A stretch of DNA of 64,000 nucleotides. Origin: Metaphire vulgaris (taxonomy: Eukaryota > Annelida > Clitellata > Crassiclitellata > Megascolecidae). The notes beneath the pieces were generated by a model. That model did not search any database, had not been told where the DNA came from, and saw nothing but the letters and a program-made list of their open reading frames with translations. Every line of letters begins with the position of its first letter. The first letter of the stretch is position 1. The stretch lies in NCBI GenBank assembly GCA_018105865.1, contig CM030834.1, forward strand, positions 17,855,219 to 17,919,218, given 5' to 3'. Of the stretch, positions 21,801 through 34,320 are shown in pieces. The position numbers and the translations under genes were made by a program.

Positions 21801-24227
21801 GTGTCCAAAGTTCAAACATTAATCTTTAACCTGGATGCATTTTTGCATCTGATGCTTGCATTTGATATTGATTTACAGCTCTGTTAATGATATCCTAAAC
21901 AAAATGGACATAATTTCCAATCAACTGCTTGTCTATGTGATCAAATCTAATGATCATGCACAATAAATGGCTCATACAACAAAGCAACCAATTTCAGATA
22001 TGAATTCAGTATTTTAGATGTTATTAATAAATGCCCCTTGAACTAAAAGTACTCTGATCAAATCGTGTTCTTCCACTGATGCATATTGATGCACATGTAT
22101 AATTGGTTTTCCAACACAGGGACATCTCAAATAATGCTGCTTCCTTTTCCTCCCAACAAATTACATAAAAACTGACAGAGCTGTAAAAATGGCTTTAAAA
22201 CATTGTGCATTTTTTCCATTAAGACATGTAGACAAATGCGAATAAAATTTTAAAATGTATAAATCCCTAAAATTTTGCAGTCACTATTGCAAAATACTTA
22301 GGGAATCCACAGTGTATAATCAAAGTTACCATGTTGGATTGCAAGAGCTTCAAATGCTCCTCAAATTCCTCAAGTTTAAATGTAACAGCAATTGTTGCAA
22401 TGGTTTTCCGGAGTGCAGATATTATTTCTGCTCTGCCCACTGTACTATCCAAATGAGAATTGCTGTTCAAAAGCGAATGAGGAGATCTTATTAACCGACA
22501 AAGGACATCGGCCGTTCCAGTCCAAATTTTATTAAGAAAGTCATGAGGCAAAAACTTTGCAGTCGAGTCAAGATGACTGCAAACGGCAACGACAAATTCA
22601 AGGCAGCGATTCAAGACATCATAATTCTACCAAAACACAACCAAATTCCAATGCATATCAAATTCAAACATTGTTCAAAGCAATGTTCTGCAAAGCTTAG
22701 GCTGTGACATCCTGAGGCTCACTGGATTTATTTAAAGAGCACAAACTCAGGCCAACGGGCCAAATCTGGCCTGCAAAGAGTCGCCATGTGGTCCGCGGAG
22801 TCCAATAGGAAAGTAGAAAGATAAATACTATAAACTAGAATCAACTAAAAGACAATCATCTGCAGGATATTCTATGTCTTTCAACAACAAACATAAAGTG
22901 CGGTCTTTCTCGTCTGGTTGCTGATGTGCAGCATCACCCTTCACACTAAAATAAGTCTCATTTGGTTATAGACTTTTAGCTAATAAAAAATTATTAATTT
23001 AAATTTTATCGACTGCATGATCCCCGGCATCCTGGAAAAAATTTGTCACACTTTGGCCAAAAAGTTTGTGCATCACTGTTATATAGTACATAGTAATAAT
23101 ACAAACCTATATTACTTAATAGTTTACTTTATAAATTTTTCCATAACAATTCATAAAGGCCTATTTTATTTTCTTATAATTAATACTTTATCCAAGATGA
23201 ATAGACAGGAGATTATTAGTCCAGAGATGAAAAGTCCTGTTAATGAAAGGTCCAGAGGTGAATAGTCCTTGACATGAATAATCCGTGATGAAAAGTCCAC
23301 AGACGGTTATTCTGGAGATGAAAAGTCCATATACCAAACGTGTGAGAATTACTGGAACAAAGTAACTGGAATAGCTGTCATCTAAACAAACAAACTAGAA
23401 TTTAATAACTTTGATCTTTATTAAATTTATGAACACAAAGTATAACAACAAGATTTCTTTACTACCACTGAGTGTTGAAGGCATTTCAAACAAATCTGAC
23501 AAAGGTCAGGCAGATTTTTCAGCATGTCATCCAGTACTTTGGAGGCCATCTTGTCCAACATTTCTTGGTCCACGTCCAGCTGGCATGAAAAACCCGATAG
23601 CAAATACGAACCAACGGAATTTTCAAAATAAGACCCAACGTCCTCAGACAAGCCGCAATTTTCAGGAACTGGAGAAGATGACTTGGAAACAAAGTGAAAC
23701 TTCTTAAGAAACTCTAAAAAATGCTTCTGCACAGATTCAACCGACTTAGTCAAAAGAAGCTTCACAGCTGGCCGGACGTATGCACGATGAAGAACCTGGA
23801 ATAAAATTTACGATATTCATATTAATTAAGGCTGGTTTCAACTCAATCATAACATGCCAAAAATAGTAATGCTAACAAAGTTAGGACTTATAAAACTATC
23901 TAACACAACAGTAGCAAAACTTCAGTAAACATCTATTAAATTCCGTTATGTAGTTCATGGGATGTGGTAGAGCAGAGATGGCCATGGGTCCATTTTTCAG
24001 GACCCAACCCATCAAATCTCCAACCTAACCCAACCCAAGCTGGCAATAGGGTTACTTGACCCAACCCAACCTGATCCACCGTAAAACTGGCATAGTTAAA
24101 TTTAACTTAGAAAAATGATATTTAAACTGAAAATATCAAGAGCAACTTAACAATTTCCATTATTGAACATCACGATAAAATCATAAACCTCTGTCATGTC
24201 CAATGAAAGCAGAATTCTTAAGCCACT

Positions 24228-24278
<51 letters not shown>

Positions 24279-24283
24279 ATATG

Positions 24284-24328
<45 letters not shown>

Positions 24329-24335
24329 GTATATA

Positions 24336-24425
<90 letters not shown>

Positions 24426-26325
24426 CTAAAACATAAACTAAACAAACGCTATGTAACAAGACAACAAGACATATGTGCGACAACCTTATGAGCAGACTTC
24501 ATACAAGTGACAAGGCGTGAAAGTGGCTTCACCAAAGACTCTGACGAAGCATCACTTTTCCTCATTTTTGTCAAAGCAGAGACAGTCTGTTGCAAAAAGA
24601 ATCAGAAAATGAATTTCATAGTATGCTGGTAAAAGTCAGTCATATCAAAAAGTTATATTATAACTAAAACTGAAGCCACAATTAATCACATATAGAAGTA
24701 CTCTAATTTGATTTTATTAATCACCATCTGAGTCTGGTGAAAGGTTTACTACGCGGGGCTGTATCAAATTCAATCAAATCAACTGCGACCTGAAACATCA
24801 TGATTTCACAAAGCTGTAAATAGCTTTGACTAGGCAGAGCACAGTCATTTTGGATCAGCAAAGCAGCAACATAGCCAGAGCAACAAATTAGCTCACATAG
24901 CTGATTCAATAACTAGCACAGCTACATCATTTCTGGGATGTTTTATGGAGTACATTAAGGATTAACAACAATATGAATAAGTAAAGCTTGTGTGCCTTCA
25001 TCGTGAGATAGAACATCTCAATAATATGTCATGATGCAATTTGCAAATTTAAGTCAAGCAAACACTAAGCATCTGCTAAAGATCTTAAAGTTCGAGTTGC
25101 TAATGTGTATACCTGTGAGACAAAATCATCGAAGAGTGGAATGCTTTGCTCGTGTCTCATGACAATCCGCAAAACTAACTTCATGACTCTGGCTGCCTGC
25201 TTCATTAGATTAAACTGGTTGGACTACAAACGTTTACAAAAATATCATTAAACAATCATCACATCATAACTAACCATACACAAAAATATCTAAAATTATC
25301 ACTGTGAGGCACATCAGGAAATAAAGCAAGTCATATATTAAACATTAAGTGCAAACCTGACACTCAGCATAGTCTGACAATGACCAAAAGAACGACAATA
25401 AGTGATTGGCGTTAAGTTCGTGAAGAACGAGGTGCAAGCCCTGGTCGCTAATCAGAGCACCACAAGTGATTTGAAGTCCAATTTCAACCAGCAAAACATG
25501 CTTAGAATTTGCCACAAGAAGAGTCAATGTTGCCAAAAGGCAACGAACGCCATCTACTTGGTTTAGACAATGCAGAAGATAATCACGCATGACCTAAAAA
25601 GAAAAATACCGAGTACTTTCCGTTCTTCACAAGTACCGGTACTCTGTTCTAAGATCATAAAAATAATTATAATTATGTTACTGCAAAACGTGAAACAAAA
25701 GAATGCAGCAAATGACAAATTTAATGGTGAAATGGCAAATAAAAGTGACCAGCCAACATACATTTCTGGTAAATTCAATACAGCTTTAGACTTTAAAAGG
25801 AAAGAGAAAATTTGAAAGGTTTGAATTCTTCAAAATTTAGGTAATTTCTTCAAAAGCTTAACGATGACATGCAATTATGAAAATATTTGACTTTTAAGTT
25901 CCAAATCATAAAAAGGTATACAAGTGACTGCCAAATGTTTCAATTGTTTTGAAGTGTGGCTGATTATCTGTTAAAAGTTAATATTATGAATGTCACTTTC
26001 CATTCAGAAGCATAAAAATGCATTTGTTTAAACCTAATGAAGTCAACACCAATCATATTAATAATGATATTAATAACGAATTAACACTACAGATATAAGT
26101 CAGAAAGACTCCTCATTTATAACTGAATTCCCAAGTAAATATGCACACGTCCAATGATGAGGCCAATTCTGCAGCTTTGTAACACTATCGCTAGCATCAC
26201 TACTGCTGGCGAAAAGCACAGGATATGATAATTGTATGAGACATAACTATTACGAGTAATAGTTGTCAAAGAACCCTTGTTTTGTGCTCTTAGCTCATTT
26301 ACGGCGCTATAGAAAATTGTCTGAC

Positions 26326-26376
<51 letters not shown>

Positions 26377-29300
26377 CTTTTGTCTAAGTCAATTAAAAAC
26401 AATATCTATATACACAACAAAATATTCTAATAAATCACAGTTAACAAAATTAATGCTAAAATAATATTTTAAAATTTTACTGAACCTCAAACAGCTTCAG
26501 TACTTCTTGTAATCTTCTATCATCCAGTCCAGCTTCTTGTTGCCCAGCTTGTGCTTGAACTAGTAATTCGCTAACCAGTGTAAACAACTCTTTTGATGGC
26601 CATAAGATTTCGCCTTTCTCGGAAAATACCTCCTTGGATGATGGTTCATTTTCCAAATAGGCAAATACATGCTTAACTGTCTCATCAGTTAAGCTGCCTT
26701 TCACTCGCTTGGAGCTTGAAGAGTATTTGAGATAAATAAAAGTCATCAATAGGACAACACTATATATTACAGTTTGGTCAAATACTTCCTAATACCCTAT
26801 GCTAATCTTCATACTTACACTTAATACAAATATTTGCTTAACAGTAACATTATTCAATATTCAGCTTGGAATTACATATCACAGACAAGTAAACAATCCA
26901 ATTCCAAACTAAAAAGTAATACATCATTGCAGAATACCATTTGTGAACACCAGGTGGCAGGCTGTAATTAGGTCATGGAGCTTACCAAACCTCTAACCCA
27001 TAGGTGGGCAGAGCCTTACATATTCTCATGCAGTAAATGATATGATGTGCATAGATTTCACAGCATTTATAATAAGTAAAATTAATGCTAAGCAAGCTCA
27101 TCAACCATTACTTAAAAATTGTGTGCACAGTGCAGCTGATAATTAACTAATCTGATATGCCAAACAGGTGCAATCTAATAACCATTTCAAAATACTCAGC
27201 TAGTTTGTCAGCTTGTAATGGTTTTGATCCCTCACCTCGTACTCTTACGAGCATTAACAAGTTTTGACAAGGAGCAAATCCACGCAGAAAACAAGTCAGA
27301 ATTCAATGACTCCAACTTGAATATTCCATTAGAGCGACAGAACTGGTTAAGAAATTTTGAAGACACAGAACGCAAAGTCAAATCTTTGCTAAAATTAAAA
27401 TTTAATTAATCAATCATAATATACAAACAGTGATATAAAATATCATAATTTTAAACTAGTAAAACACTGTAATGTCAAAATATTCTTTATCAGAAAAAAT
27501 AATTTCCACGCTATGCGTCCATCTGCCAAAGCAAAACCTGCCGATTATAGGCAGCATTTAAACAATGAATCTCAAGTTCCCAAATCAGTGAAAAATCTTG
27601 CCCTTGAAAGATGACTTGGAACAGAAACATGGTAGAGCAAACCACCAGCCCAAGCAAAATAAAACATGTAGTTCCCAAATCCAAAATTTTTGAGGAAAAA
27701 CAAAATTTGCAAAAATGCTTCAAAGTATACTATACTTTTTTTAGTATTGACAGCAAAACTATATTCAACATTTTCACCCAGGAATTTTGAAAAGAAATTG
27801 ACAGAAAGAAAAAAATGAGTTTTTTAAATAAAACCATACCTTGCTTCATCATGATTCATCAACAAGACTGACATAAAGACTTTGGCAAAAGCTTTGCAAT
27901 AAGCACTATGAATGCCACTTGAATTACTAGGCAACAGTATATGCAAATTTTCCAACAGTAGATTCCAAAAAGCCACACTCGCGTTTTTAGCATCGAGTGA
28001 TGATATCTGTGACAAAGGAAAAAACATACTGCCAAGAAATCGTGAAATTGTGCACATGCAGAATTAATAATGACACACAAATTGTAATAATCGAGTTCTA
28101 CATTTCAACCGAAATTTTGAAAGCAGTGAACCTCTATTTCATTTATATTCCTAAACCAATCCTGTCAGACTTTGTCAGCTTTTGATCAACTACAAAATGT
28201 TGAACTATTACTTATCAACAAGAAATCATCTACAGAGTTAATTTGCAATGAAATCAAGTTGGCAAGCAACATTTGGTCAGGAATCAAAGTCAACATAAGA
28301 CCAATGAAAATCTGTCACAGTATGGCAGAGCCGAATGCACAGTTCTGGCTTATTAAAATATGCATTACAATTTGTGAAAGTCAGTGTACTGCTTTCCAAT
28401 CTCAACCAGTTCTTTTTATAGATTCCTTGATTTAATCAGCACTTTTTAATCTGCTATAAAATTCAGTTACAATCAGCATCACATTTCTCACATAGTTTGC
28501 ATTTATCTTCTGTTTTCAACAGAGGTAACATAGGCTTTGAATATGAAAATCTTTTGCATTTATAATATTAAGATTCTTGCTCTGTTTGTCCAGTTTGTCT
28601 GTTGCCTTCAAGCGTTCTGATTGGTCACCAATCGACGTTGCGAAAGTCGAATGCGTAACCTCTGTCCTGGGCTGTGCACGAGGCTGTTGCCATTGACAAC
28701 CATTGTCTATTGTTTAATCAAAACTGTGTAACAATCGAATTGCGTAACCTCTGTCCTGGCTGTGCACGAGGCTGTTGCCATTGACAACCATTGTCTATTA
28801 TTTTCTAATCAACGGAGCGTTCAAGCGTCTTAAATGCAGCTCAAACCCCGTTCCCTTCCTCCTCCCGTCAGAGCCAATCCCTGTCTCAAACAAACCCCTC
28901 CCTCCCCACCCCCTTCCCTCCCCACCCTCTTCCACCCCCTCCCTCTCCCAACCCCTTCCTCCTCCCAACCCCCCAAACCCTCTCCCCTTCCCTTCCAACC
29001 CCCAAACCCTCTCCCAACCCCTTCCTCCACCCCTCTTCCCAACCCCCTTCCCTCCCAACCCTCTCCCAACCCCTTCCCTCCACCCCTTCTCCCCATCCTG
29101 ACGCAAATGTGCAACGTCATGCCCTATAGATTAGCATTTTGAGATTTTTGCATAGCTACGGAAATCTACCGCAATCTGACGCAAATGTGCAACGTCATGC
29201 CCTATAGATTAGCATTATGAGATTTTTTGCATAGCTACGAAATCTACCGCAATCTGACGCAAATGTGCAACGCCATGCCCTATAGATTAGCATTATGAGA

Positions 29301-32300
29301 TTTTTGCATAGCTACGAAATCTACCGCAATCTGACGCAAATGTGCAACGTCATGCCCTATAGATTAGCATTATGAGATTTTTGCATAGCTAAAATTCTAC
29401 CGCAATCTGACGCAAATGTGCAACGCCATGCCCTATAGATTAGCATTATGAGATTTTTGCATAGCTACGAAATCTACCGCAATCTGACGCAAATGTGCAA
29501 CGCCATGCCCTATAGATTAGCATTATGAGATTTTTGCATAGCTACGGAAATCTACCGCAATCTGACGCAAATGTGCAACGTCATGCCCTATAGATTAGCA
29601 TTATGAGATTTTTGCATAGCTACGAAATCTACCGCAATCTGACGCAAATGTGCAACGCCATGCCCTATAGATTAGCATTATGAGTTTCAAATGTTCCGTT
29701 TAGTACTTTAAACTTTAAAGGTCCCTTTATAATTCCTTACGTTTCTATCGATTCCTGAAATTTTTATCCCCGGTTTCTTGCAAAGGAATTAATTATTCAT
29801 CGATTATTAGTTAAATTAAATGCATGTTTGTGCAGCGCTTAGGAGCTTTTCTAGCGCCTATATCTCAGCGGTTATAAACGTTAGAAAGACGCGTTACGCC
29901 GCTTAAGGCTAATTTTATAGAGCACATTTAGGCCCGATTTGTGTAAGCAGTTTATGTTTAATTTGTTTGTTGGAATATTCGTTTGCCTCGAACGAAGCGA
30001 GCCTGCACTGCGAGCGAAGAGAGAAGGAAAAGTAACGAAACGCGAGCATTTTTGTATAATATTAAGATCCTTGCTCTGTATGTCTGTTACCTTCAAGCGT
30101 TCTGATTGGTTGGCTGTGTGAGCGTTCTGATTGGTTGGCTGTGTGACGTTCTCATTCGCTACCTTCAAGCGTTCTGATTGGTTAGCTGGGTGAGCGTTCT
30201 GATTGGTCGTTCTGGAATCTTAGGCTTCAAACGCTAACGCCACGCCGGCTTAACGCCACGCCGGCAACGCCACGCCGGTTTAACGCCACGCCGGCGCTTG
30301 ACGGCCGTTTGCAGCGTCATAGTGTGTAGGCCTAAAACTCGCCGGCAACGGCGACGCTGGCGAACGGCCACGCCGCGCTTGACGGCCGCACGCTGCAGCG
30401 TCAGAGCTTGGCTACGTGGGGCGATGTACCTCATTGAAACGTTGTTCAGCAGCATGAATTCAATGATTGGGTTTAGTATTATCCTGCACTGCGAGCGGCG
30501 AAAGCGAATCTTTCTAGTCATAGATTAAAAATGCCAGTAAATTATAAGAAAAAGCAACTGCATTGTCAGGATTCATACTAATAAGAATTTTTGAAGTTCA
30601 GCAACCAACCTGACCATTCCATTCCGAAACATTTTCAAATTCAATGCTCTCCAATTTTTGAAGGATAAGATAGTCACAAAGCTTTTGTTGTCTTGTGAAA
30701 ACTTTGTTGCCAGTATCAGCAGTAAGGAACACCTTTAAGCTTCTTATCAACAGATGATCCTTTTAACAAATTCAAAAAGAATCAATATCAATAATCACAG
30801 AATAAACCACTGAAAACACAATGCAATTTTTAAAATGTCATATGCCGACGACAGATAAAACAAACTAATACTTATAGAACATCAATCACAATTATTCAAA
30901 AATAATTTTGCAAATTGTACAAAAATATAATTTGCTTTAAAACGAAGCAGAGATAATCAGAACATCTTGAGGTCAAGACCATATAACCAGTGCATAGCAA
31001 ATATGTCAGAGGCCTTTGCCATCTGCTTGACTCATTCAACAGGCACAAAACATTTACTGCCAGATTCATTTTAAGATTCTATCAGAGCCACTCAGATCTC
31101 CAATTCCAGATCTCTGACACTGCTTCAGAATGCTACGGTCAATTTCTAGTAATTTTATAGAAGATATAATCAATTCAGCTTCAAATACTTGTTAGAAAAA
31201 TTTCAATTAATAATTAGTACCCAGACTAGATACAACTTCTGATGGTTGCTTTTATCTACAAATCTTTGAATTTTCTTCCACTGCTTCGTTGTCAGATCAG
31301 GATATAACGGAGAAAGGTCGTAGAATTCCTCTGCAGATTCTAGATCTGATGAAGAAAGCTTCATCACTGAACGAAACAATGCACTGTCTTCCGAAAGACA
31401 ATGATAAAAGCGTGTACATCCAAGAAGCAAAACACACAGCACATATAAACCATCATCCACAGGTGTCTGAAAATACAAAACCGACTTTTAGAAAATGATT
31501 TTCCCTAAAGGAGATGAAAGCTGCAACAACAACCTTCAACAAGAGCTGACCTATCACATCAAAAAATTCTCTTACAGCATAACGAAGGTGCTGAGACAGA
31601 GGCTTCGGCAATTGAAAATGTATCTTGTCCTTGAGTTACAATTATTTCAAGTCAGAAAACAAACCTGACTAAGATATTTAGACTTCAGGTGACCAAGGAC
31701 ATAGTCAACAGTCTCTTTCAGTTGGGCAGCCAGAGACAAAGCCGTTCGTTCTGGAACTTGATCCACAGAAATGTTCTCCAAAAACAGCCAAATTAGTTCA
31801 CCAACCAATTCGAACTTTTTGTGAACAAACTCTACCAAAAAAATAACTATCAAATTCAAAGACTAGAGCGCCTCTGCACAGAAAATGAAGAGGCAATTAA
31901 TGATTAAATGCAAACGGTTTGGAAAAACCATAATAAATTTGAACTAAAGATAGCAAGAACTAAGATAATAAAAATAAAAATGTTTGGGTTAAAGGGTTAT
32001 TTAACTTGTACAACTATAAATAAAATATAAAAGGTCATAAAACACAAAAAATTAAATTGATTACTAAAATATCGTCTAAATACAATGTGACACTTAAGAA
32101 AACAATGAAATCTTATAATAGTGAATCAGAAATCTAAATACTAAACAGCCAGTTAAATAAATTTAAAGAACTTTATTACATGAAGTTATTATCACTAAAG
32201 AGTCATTCCAATCATTTCACTTCCTGTCAGATCCAATGAATTTAGTTTATCAAGAAAGCTTTTATGAAATAAGAAATTTACCGGTATTGCTTTTAAAATG

Positions 32301-33229
32301 ATCCTTTAATATACTAACAAATTAAGCTTCAAGACAAAACATGTTAGATGTTCCTTTCTAATAAATGTATAAAACTACCATACTCCATGCTCTTACCATC
32401 ACCATTATAATGATCCAATAGCTCCTTATTTAAAATTATCCAAACATCAACAACTGTCTCAGAAGGCAACTGCGCAAAACTTTCTTTTAAACTAAAAATC
32501 AAAATCCAGTAAACACACTGCTTTAGTTAAATCTTTAAAAAAGCATCGAATTACTCTTTACAAACAGCATGTAAACCTAATTAACTGTAATATGTCAAAT
32601 CTGTTGAAATTCGAAAATAAAACAGAACAATAGCAAACCACACTCCTGTTTAGGTTATCAAGTTTAGTCAAAATTGTTAGCACCAGACGGTCATACAGTG
32701 TTGGAAATGTTGAAGAACTGCTTAACCTTTAAACCACCAGAATCGAGTATACTCGGTTCAAATTGCATATAGATCCAAAGAAAGTGGCAGTTTAAGGGTT
32801 AATACTAACTAGCGTTCTAACTGCAAAACAAACTAATCACCAATTGTAAATGAACATTTGTTTTATATTTTATAAAGCCAAAAAGCGATGTCAATGCAAT
32901 TTTGCACAGACCTAGCAATGAAATCATCAGGCAAAGTAACATCTTTCTGTGTCTCCCAAATGTGGCATACAAGAGATTTCAACAAATGATCAATCTGACT
33001 TTTTCTGGTATGAAGTTCGACTAATTCCGAACCTAATTTCACAGGTTTTGACTCCATCGATAGATTCAAAGCCTATAAAGAATATAACAGAAGTCAATAG
33101 TTCTTTAAAGAATTTGGTTCCTCAATTGAAAATATAGCCATCCAAAGCTTAGAAATATTACCACACTGGACAAAAATTTCAATCCCAGTCTAGCCGAAAT
33201 TGTTGACTGCCACATGTCTAAGTATGACT
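18004..33229 (-). CDS. URB2: URB2 (Npa2) nucleolar ribosome-biogenesis protein, N-terminus missing
   Basis: A helical-repeat nucleolar protein needed for early 60S pre-ribosome assembly. Exons in transcript order: 33229-33162, 33072-32912, 32491-32397, 31831-31665, 31590-31534, 31466-31221, 30759-30610, 28006-27840, 27388-27236, 26714-26486, 25593-25357, 25223-25113, 24900-24790, 24586-24485, 23795-23466, 22626-22330, 21349-21227, 20067-19878, 19413-19311, 18855-18744, 18159-18004. Phases agree throughout, giving about 1120 residues. Landmarks seen in URB2: [18 protein letters not shown], and the C-terminal [18 protein letters not shown] followed by LPPGAKETF and a final KYKG. The animal protein is about 1500 residues, so roughly 400 N-terminal residues are unplaced; the first exon listed begins in mid-codon. 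The exon 10 donor is uncertain (26486 for phase, or a better GTAAAA five bases on). Small extra exons near 21700-21890 are possible. Confidence 0.88.
18180..18478 (-). mobile_element. SINE with tRNA-like head
   Basis: On the minus strand the 5' part (about 18478-18400) has a tRNA-like region with a clear box B (GGGTTTGACTCCC) and a weaker box A. The body, from about 18330, is homologous over 100 or more bases to the body of the 5S-headed SINE at 38365-38825 (GCAAGCAATGGCAAACTACT, CACAAGCCACCTG, GGAGATCAG). At 18283-18286 it keeps the uninterrupted TTAA that is the insertion site of a MITE in the other copy. Confidence 0.75.
24229..24423. repeat. (TA)n microsatellite with TG/CA interruptions
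   Basis: About 195 bases of TA dinucleotides with scattered GTATA variants, inside a URB2 intron, about 60 bases from the neighbouring exon (24485). Confidence 0.97.
26325..26376. repeat. (AAT)n microsatellite
   Basis: Seventeen triplets of AAT/TAA in a URB2 intron, after a GGCGCTATAGA segment. Confidence 0.95.
28562..28800. repeat. Tandem duplication with a partial CCAAT-array copy
   Basis: A unit of about 59 bases (TGCGTAACCTCTGTCCTGG through CAACCATTGTCTATT) occurs at 28652-28711 and again at 28741-28799. It is preceded at 28562-28625 by AATATTAAGATTCTTGCTCT and CCTTCAAGCGTTCTGATTGG, the start of the repeat described at 30060. It lies within the large URB2 intron. Confidence 0.75.
28875..29097. 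repeat. C-rich minisatellite (CCCTCCC / CCCAACC blocks)
   Basis: About 220 bases made almost only of C and T with some A, in blocks such as CCCTCCCCACCC and CCCAACCCC. The minus strand, which is the URB2 transcript strand, carries many GGG runs and could form G-quadruplexes. The proline- and glycine-rich frames here are composition artefacts. Confidence 0.85.
29098..29685. repeat. 77-bp satellite, eight tandem units
   Basis: Units start CTGACGCAAATGTGCAACG at 29098, 29176, 29254, 29331, 29407, 29484, 29562 and 29639 (period 76-78). Each also contains CCCTATAGATTAGCATTATG and TTTTTGCATAGCTACG. Units differ by a few bases (CGTCA/CGCCA, ACGG/ACG). The core TGACG, ten bases, then CGTCA is an inverted repeat. 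It abuts the C-rich tract with no gap. Confidence 0.95.
30060..30215. repeat. CCAAT-box array repeat
   Basis: Four copies of AGCGTTCTGATTGGTTGGCT or a close variant, each holding an inverted CCAAT box (CTGATTGG). The array matches, in reverse orientation and in the same order, 55204-55330. It lies in a URB2 intron. Confidence 0.8.
30236..30420. repeat. CpG-rich direct repeats (AACGCCACGCCGG)
   Basis: Four copies of AACGCCACGCCGG in 64 bases, then related GGCAACGGCGACGCTGG and CGGCCACGCCGCGCTTG. This is the most CpG-dense stretch of the window. CCTGCACTGCGAGCG flanks the region on both sides (near 30001 and 30482), hinting that 30000-30500 is one element. Confidence 0.65.
31221..31466 (-). 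CDS. URB2: URB2 exon with the QWKKI segment
   Basis: Eighty-two codons in phase 0. It holds [11 protein letters not shown], then [20 protein letters not shown], the segment that first identified the gene as URB2. The next exon (30759-30610) ends NVSEWNGQ at a GTTGGT donor. Confidence 0.85.
32722..32802. mobile_element. 73-bp TTAA-flanked MITE, second type
   Basis: TTAA at both ends (32722-32725, 32799-32802) encloses 73 bases with inverted ends CCTTTAAACCACC and GGCAGTTTAAGGG. The interior differs from the element at 15753. TTAA duplication and C-rich ends are piggyBac-like. It sits in a URB2 intron. Confidence 0.65.
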
Positions 33230-34100
33230 CTGCAGTGAATATTACAGTATGCAAATACCTCGTGTTTGTCTATTACAAAAAAAAATACTATTGTGTTGCT
33301 TCAATCTACAGCTACTTGACTTTCTAAAACAATAAAACAAGTTATTTTACCCAAGTTTAGCCAAGGTAAAATTGGTAAATGTCAAAATTTGTGAGCTGTG
33401 GAAAATTAAAGTTTAAATTGATTTCATTTTTCATGCTTACAGAAGTTAGTTTCTGCACATGCACGTTGGTTTCGGTCAATGTTTTGGTGGAATATAGGTC
33501 GAAAGAGATTTATCCCTTTCAAAAACAATCTATGCTATAACGGTTGTCAGTGAACATTCAACCTGTCACTAAGTAAAAATGGATGAATAATCAACATCAA
33601 CTTTTATTGGCACCGACTTCATGCCAAAATATTGTCCGACTGGCGGTTGACTGTCTTAACCATTGGGACCGGCGAGGCCTGTTGAGTGTTCAGTGACACT
33701 GAAGTGTAACTGTAGACATTCACACTCGTTAGTTGTCACACTGCGTGAGACAAATATATGCTATTTCATCGTTCATTAAAACCGTTAATTGGTTAGAATA
33801 AAAAAATAATGGTAGGACTAATCTTTAAATGTCATGCTTGTTTGTAGCTAGAAAACAAAATCCAAAATATTTACTTGCACGTGCAATAAATTCCCTTTTT
33901 ATCGTCATGCGCTTTATGCTTTTATAGCGCCTTATTTATGAAGCCATTTCCTGCGCAAGCGTCACTGGAGTCTGGAACTGGACCCGAAAGGAAAACTTCA
34001 TCGCTGCGGAATCCGAGTTCAGTTATGAGTGTCCAATTTTATCCTTGACAAAATACTCATCACCAAACACTAGAAAAGTAAATGGAAGGTAAATTAATTG
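33230..34100. other. Upstream of the first identified URB2 exon
   Basis: The missing URB2 N-terminal exons should start here or further upstream, but I could not support any. Short open pieces on the minus strand do not join in phase to the 33229 acceptor. Confidence 0.3.
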
Positions 34101-34110
34101 AGTTTTTTAA

Positions 34111-34160
34111 TTACTCTTATTATTATTATTATTATAGTCTATGTCAAATTATTATTGATA

Positions 34161-34220
<60 letters not shown>

Positions 34221-34320
34221 GCACTTTTAAAGCACCATTTAATACCCTGATGCAATATAAATGTCTATCATTGGGAAACAGTAAGTCAGGCTGTGGATTA
34301 AAACGGTAAAACCGTATGAA
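34111..34320. repeat. (ATT)n with attached dispersed repeat
   Basis: ATT triplets run to about 34220, followed at once by TGCACTTTTAAAGCACC and a tail. The same TGCACTTTTACAGCACC follows a short TAATGATAA tract at 19629. It seems to be a repeat family that carries or seeds an ATT microsatellite. Confidence 0.6.

Noticed and set aside
21690..21900. Two short open pieces (DIINRA... and [13 protein letters not shown]...) as URB2 exons
   Set aside because: Phases permit them, but their acceptors are weak and exons 22626-22330 and 21349-21227 join directly; left as possible, not called.
22255..22494. Plus-strand frame opposite URB2
   Set aside because: Antisense shadow of the URB2 exon at 22626-22330.
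23411..23707. Plus-strand frame opposite URB2
   Set aside because: Antisense shadow of the URB2 exon at 23795-23466.
24196..24483. Tyr-Ile repeat frames
   Set aside because: They come from the TA microsatellite.
27511..27723. Minus-strand open frame as an extra URB2 exon
   Set aside because: The neighbouring exons (28006-27840 and 27388-27236) already join in phase, and this segment lacks an aligned counterpart in URB2.
28775..29142. Proline-rich and glycine-rich frames
   Set aside because: Products of the C-rich minisatellite composition.
29098..29685. CRISPR-like repeat array
   Set aside because: Units are contiguous 77-bp tandem copies with no unique spacers, in an animal genome.
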